A stretch of DNA of 64,000 nucleotides from the NCBI GenBank assembly GCA_051453625.1, contig JBOZIK010000001.1, positions 22,119,455 to 22,183,454 of the forward strand, read 5' to 3'. Under the pieces are notes generated by a model. That model did not search any database. It had not been told where the DNA came from and saw only the letters and a program-made list of their open reading frames with translations. The position numbers were made by a program, and so were the translations under genes. Each line of letters opens with the position of its first letter. Position 1 is the first letter of the stretch. Below are positions 59,556 to 64,000 of the stretch, piece after piece. Source of the DNA: Welwitschia mirabilis (Eukaryota > Gnetophyta > Gnetopsida > Welwitschiales).

Positions 59556-59569
59556 CCCCCCCCCCCCCT
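59556..59569. repeat. poly-C run
   Basis: Fourteen C in a row in otherwise AT-rich sequence, close to the gap at 59612-59711. It may be a sequencing or assembly weak point. Confidence 0.6.
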
Positions 59570-60429
59570 AAGAAATGGTAAATAAATTATGTTAATTAAA
59601 AGAGCAAGAAANNNNNNNNNNNNNNNNNNNNNNNNNNNNNNNNNNNNNNNNNNNNNNNNNNNNNNNNNNNNNNNNNNNNNNNNNNNNNNNNNNNNNNNNN
59701 NNNNNNNNNNNAGCAAGAAAAGATATAACATAACTTAGAAGCTAAATCTCTTTAATAATCAAACCCTCAAACATCAGCATCTGATTTTGTTAAACTAAGT
59801 TTCCAATTCTAATAATAAATAGGCTCAAGACTAGTATATCCCAAAGGTTTTACAACAAAACAATATTCATTAGGAGCATAATTGGAAGGTAGGATTTGAT
59901 TAAATAAACTAATAACCATGGGATATGTATCCTCTTCTTCAATAACTTCTTCTTCTTCTTGCTCCTTCTCTTCCTTTACTTTTTCTTGCTACTGTTGTTC
60001 AATATGTTTTCTTTCTGGCACATGACCAATGCACCCAAGAGGCACAGAGAGGCCACACTCTTTGTCACTTTTTGTGTACTTCAATAATATTCATAATAGT
60101 GACTTTTGTACAAGTCCCCTTAAGACATCTTGCTAAGCTAAAATGCCTATATCAATTCATATTTTTCTTTGATATAATAATAAAATCAATACGTGATGGT
60201 ATATCTTACAACTTTAGAGAGAATAGTGAAGGGAATCAAAGAGAAAGAAAGGAATATCAGTCTGAAACTCCCCCATTATGGCAATAAATAAGTAAAAGTA
60301 AAGCTTATTTATCTTGTCAAAGTGGCCTTTTAGGATGAAATATTTTATGATTAGAGTAGCTCAAGAATCAAAGGCCCTTAGTAGATCTTTCCTTTTGTAA
60401 CTTTCTCCTCTCTTTTATAGAGTTTTCCC

Positions 60430-60710
60430 AATCAATCATTCAAAATAGGGAATTATTAAAGTCTTAGAAGCATCCGTTTTTAGTTTTATACCTTGAGGAC
60501 CTATGCGAATAGCATCAGTAATGGAAGGAATATTAGTGTAGATGGTAAAGTTACCTATCCGAGTAGATCTACTATTCCAACTTCTGAAGAACTATTTGGA
60601 TAGATCGAGGTCATGCTTCCTGAGGATAAGGACATAATAATTCCATCTTGCCACTTGAAAGGCCTCCCAAGTTTACTCATGATTTAGTAGCATGCCATGC
60701 TTAGCAGATT
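60430..60710 (-). pseudogene. LINE-b RNase H remnant
   Basis: Contains KLKTDASKTLI near 60468-60490, the start of plant LINE RNase H domains with the first catalytic Asp. The expected downstream acidic residues were not found in a continuous frame. Confidence 0.55.
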
Positions 60711-61089
60711 CGGTTCTCAGAGCTTTTCCCATTTCTTCTGATGTGTTGACATCACAGCGGTTGCTCAGACATGGTTTAGATACTTTACTCTAATGTAGTT
60801 CGAATGCTCTTGATTACATATTTTCTTGTAAAATAAGCTTGATTCTGTTTATAGGGTTTAGGTTATCAAATTTTGTATAGATATGGATTTAATAGAACTC
60901 TTCAAGCTACATGATGATTTTGAATTTTAACTTTGAGAGGGATTTTTTTTTTCTACTTAAAATAATATTGGATTTATGCTTCCATAGAAGCTAAGCACCA
61001 ATAGTGATGAAGATATTTTTCTAAAAGAATTAAAAGTATCTAAGCTAATGTAAGGGTGAGAAAATATATTCAAGATTTTCCAAAGATCT

Positions 61090-61220
61090 TTTGGAATAGA
61101 ACATTGAATGAAAAGGTGATTTTGAGACTCATTTTCTTCATGACATATTAGACAATCTTGATCAACTCTTAAATTTATTTGAATGATATTTTATACTGTG
61201 GGAATACAACTCTTTAACAT
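61090..61220 (-). pseudogene. LINE-b zf-RVT domain
   Basis: Reads CIPTV, IIQINLRVDQDCLICHEENE, then SQNHLFIQCSIPKDLW, the zf-RVT motif CxxCxxxxExxxHLFxxCxxxxxLW with all metal ligands present. It follows RT, as in plant L1 elements. Confidence 0.82.
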
Positions 61221-61499
61221 GTACCACCAAAATATCTTAATCTTCTTTAGAATATTTAGTTTCCATAGTTTCTTCTATCTATAGTCATATTTATACAAAT
61301 TATGATAGATTCCTGAAATCCTTATTTTTCCATGTTGATTAAGAAGAGTTTGGTTTTTAAAAACCTATGGCCAAATTTATCTAATGGAATAAATCATGTG
61401 TTTTCAAAAAGTAGAATGCCTTTCTTTAGCCATAATCATTTTTAAAGAATCTTATCCAAAGAATATTGTTATCAGATAGAAATCTACAGTAGTGCTTTA

Positions 61500-62700
61500 C
61501 AAGAATGCATTGGATCATGTCTATAGTTTTTCTAATATCAAGACCATCTAACTTTTTAAGGCATGGCTATTTAGTATAACTTGTCACTCACTCATATAAA
61601 ATCTTTGATAATATTCTCTATCAAGCTGACATATTTAATAGCTATTAAAAAGCAAGTAGTAAGATAAATGGTTATGTTTATCAAGTAAGATTTGGCAAGG
61701 ATAATTTTTCTATAGGAATCTGTTATCCCATCTAGTTAATCGAGCTAACCAGAGGAGGCTAGATATTATTAGCAATCTGATTAAAATCAAAAGAAAAACC
61801 AAGATAAGCATCAATAAATTCTACTTGTGAACATTGAAAAACCTTTAGGATATCTGTCTTTCTTTTTTATGAAGTGTTAATGAGGAAGAGTTTTAATTTG
61901 TGTTAATTTATTATAATATCTGATAAATTGTGGAATTTATTTAAGAGGTTATGAGTTTGCCTTACTAGAGAAAGACTAGAGTTCAAACATAAGAAAGTAT
62001 CATCTATGAAAGGAAGAATGGGATGAGAAGGAGCTAATTCGGTGGCTAAAATATGATTCTAAATAAAGAGTCTAGCTAAAGAATACATCATAAGAATAAA
62101 AAGACTATGAAAGAGGGGTCATCCTAATGTAGACAACTACTACTCTAGAAGTAAATGTATCTCTTCTCATTAACCACAATAAAGAAGGTCAGCATTAAAA
62201 TCTAGAAGTAAATGAGATGCCTTATAAGTACAAGTATACTATACTCCTGTAAATCATAGTCTATTGTTTTCCACTAAACTATATCAAATGATTTGGTTAT
62301 ATCAAGCTTGAGGAACATTACAAGTTTATTTCTTCTATGGTACAAATGGAGGATTTCATTAATAAGAATGATATTATCGTGGATGACTCTTCCTAAAATG
62401 AAACTAGATCGAGAAGAAAGGACCATATCTGATAGAAGTGCTTTAAGCCTATCTGCAATAATCTTGGTGTAAACTCTAAGACTAATTGGCTTGTATTAAT
62501 GAGAGATTTTTACACATTTTGTTTTGGAAATGAGGTTGATAAGAGTTTCATTAAAAGGTTTGTAAAAGGTAACTTTTTTGAAATTTTCTTAGACTACATT
62601 ATATATGTTGACTTTGATAACATCTCAAAAGGTCTAATAGAACTCTATAGTGAATTCATTAGGGATTAGCATCCTATTCTTTTTCATTGAGTTAATGGGA
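61500..62700 (-). pseudogene. LINE-b reverse transcriptase
   Basis: Motifs in order on the minus strand: FNETLINLISKTKCVKISH, YKPISLRVYTKIIADRLK, SFILGRVIHDNIILINEILH, LKLDITKSFDIV (motif A, Asp kept, about 62279-62320) and the catalytic box FIDDT at 61997-62011, corresponding to FADD of plant L1. The rest is interrupted by stops. The enzyme would prime on nicked chromosomal DNA. Order and spacing agree with L1-clade elements. Confidence 0.87.
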
Positions 62701-63477
62701 TTTTTTGATTTCATCTTTTGTGGCTCTTTGGTTCAAGTAGCATTATTGCTCTTTAGTAACAGAAGGACTAATTGGATAATGGTTAGCTCTTGTAATAATT
62801 GATTCTTAACATTTCTGAAGAAATCATTTAATTACTTCTTCTAAACAATTAACTCATGTCTTAAAATTTTTAGCTTTTAAAATAATGTGTAACTAGATGT
62901 ATCTTTTACTGAAGTATTCTAAATATGTTTGATAAAATCAATGAAGTTTATATCTTTCAACTAGGATTGCTTGAATATGAACAGAGATTTCTTTTGATGG
63001 GAGTCTATGATTAGGATTATAGACTTGTAATTAGAGAAAAATCTAGATTTTAATTTAAGAAAGAAATACTCATTTAAGTTTTAAATCGAACATCTATCAA
63101 TTCTAGACATGTTAAGATTTGTTCCTTTTCTAAGATTACTCTAGGTATAGGATGCATCATGAAGAGGAAGATATCTGTAACTATAGTTATTTATACATTT
63201 AGTAAAAAGAGCAATAGTAGAAAGATTATAAACATTACCAAGCTTCTCATGAGGGTTGAAGATCTGATTAAAGTCATTTATTATGGAATTTGAAGAGTCT
63301 AACATAATGTGCTATAGGCATTAAAGTCTTTGATCTGCTTCATGTGGTCCATAGAAAATGGTGATTCTTCTCTTTTCTCATTGAAGATCCAAGCAACAGT
63401 GAGGTAATTATTGCTCTTACTAGTACTAGATATGGTATCATGCTTCTAAAGGATCATCAATCATCCTTTAGTACTAT

Positions 63478-64000
63478 TGTGATGTGTATTTGTGTAAGTG
63501 CTTAAGTTCGGAAAGATTTTGTCATTTATAAAATAAATAGATATCTTACACAATATAACACACTAGTATGAGTGGGAGTAGACCCAAAAAGTCGTATTCA
63601 CATTGAAGACTATGAGATGAGACTCAGATTACTTTGCAAAAGCATACTAATAAGCAAAAATAAAGAATAATGCAAGAAATCAAAGGTATAATGCAAATGT
63701 AAGATGCAACTAATCTAGATGAAATGCAAAATGGAACTAATACTACTTGCTTTCAGCCTTAATAAAGGCTACCCTTGATAATCTATATCACCTAAGAAGT
63801 TGTCATCAGATCAAGGGAAACATAGACTATAAGGGTTATCAAAAAAATCTACAATGAAAATATAAAAATAAAACAAGGTTTATACTAAGAAAGAGTAACA
63901 AGCATCTTGGTTACAAAACAGTCGGGTTTCAATGGAGGATACATAGCCCTCCATCAAGTGCACATCTTTCTATAACACTCAAGATGGATCTTTCATCCTT
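63478..64000 (-). repeat. E11: Athila-type LTR, runs out of window
   Basis: Starts TGTGATGTGTATTTGTGTAAG and aligns with the E1 5' LTR from 11159: ACACACTAGTATGAGTGGGAG against ACACACTAATATAGACGGGAG, then the ACCCTTGATAATCTATATCAC block. The left flank is LINE-b, not a PBS. It is therefore the 3' end of a minus-strand element or a solo LTR. Confidence 0.8.

Larger units (their letters stand above)
56925..59600 (-). mobile_element. LINE-a: L1-like LINE, ORF1 and endonuclease only
   Basis: The minus strand reads ORF1 (about 58400-59300), then the endonuclease region (57000-57850), then the segment with SRI and WLKEGD before NTKFFF (about 56925-57010) that sits between endonuclease and RT in plant L1 elements. 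It is cut there by the E10 boundary, so RT is missing. It is in the same orientation as LINE-b, with which it shares the endonuclease region. Confidence 0.75.
60050..63477 (-). mobile_element. LINE-b: L1-like LINE, endonuclease to RNase H
   Basis: The minus strand carries the endonuclease region (62750-63470), RT (about 61500-62700), zf-RVT (61090-61220) and RNase H (60430-60700). ORF1 is missing because the E11 LTR starts at 63478. The low end is uncertain: an acidic, Glu-rich stretch at 59930-60000 (EEEEVIEEEDTYP) may still belong to it. Confidence 0.8.

Noticed and set aside
60072-60287. 71-codon plus-strand ORF
   Set aside because: Opposite strand of the LINE-b 3' region, with no recognisable domain.

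Overview
The window is plant nuclear DNA, most likely angiosperm, and consists entirely of decayed transposable elements. No host gene, tRNA, rRNA or CRISPR array is visible. It is AT-rich, and the open frames are short pieces of retrotransposon proteins broken by stops and frameshifts. The families seen are Athila-type Ty3/gypsy, a Sirevirus-like Ty1/copia, a gag-like non-autonomous LTR element and L1-like LINEs with zf-RVT and RNase H. The species cannot be named from this sequence.

Layout, left to right. E1 (1-12250, minus) is an Athila copy: 5' LTR, tRNA-Asp-type PBS, gag, protease, RT-RNase H, integrase, a long spacer and an extra ORF. Its 3' LTR lies outside the window. E2 (12251-17090, plus) is the 3' part of a related element: spacer, extra ORF, PPT and 3' LTR. 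E3 (17091-22249, minus) has LTR, PBS, gag, protease and the start of RT, and stops where E2 abuts. E5 is an LTR remnant (about 22255-22908 and 30998-31319). It is split by the copia element E4 (22909-30992, minus), which has a perfect 5-bp target duplication, ATAAC. E6 is the underlying Athila pol, seen as integrase and RT pieces at 31320-31761 and 50042-51432. E7 (31762-50036, minus) is an internally deleted Athila copy inserted in the E6 integrase. Its 3' LTR is in turn split by E8 (31981-44397, minus), the most complete Athila copy here.

To the right lie E9 (about 51433-53780, plus), a non-autonomous LTR element; E10 (about 54560-56925, plus), gag and protease of another gypsy element; two partial LINEs on the minus strand (about 56925-59600 and 60050-63477); and E11 (63478 to the end), an Athila LTR running out of the window.

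The junctions imply a nesting order. E6 was hit by the E5 element, which carries E3 and E4. E3 carries E2, which carries E1. E6 was also hit by E7, which carries E8. The Athila copies share a recurrent hyphenated palindrome (arms CTATCGTCC and GGACGATAG) in LTRs, leader, protease-RT linker and 3' spacer. This is the most unusual pattern in the window.

Thirteen runs of N occur. Several are flanked by duplicated sequence; two are flanked by exactly the same 77 bases on both sides, which points to assembly artefacts. The remaining smaller gaps are 8279-8378, 28752-28799, 51544-51643, 57690-57699 and 59612-59711.
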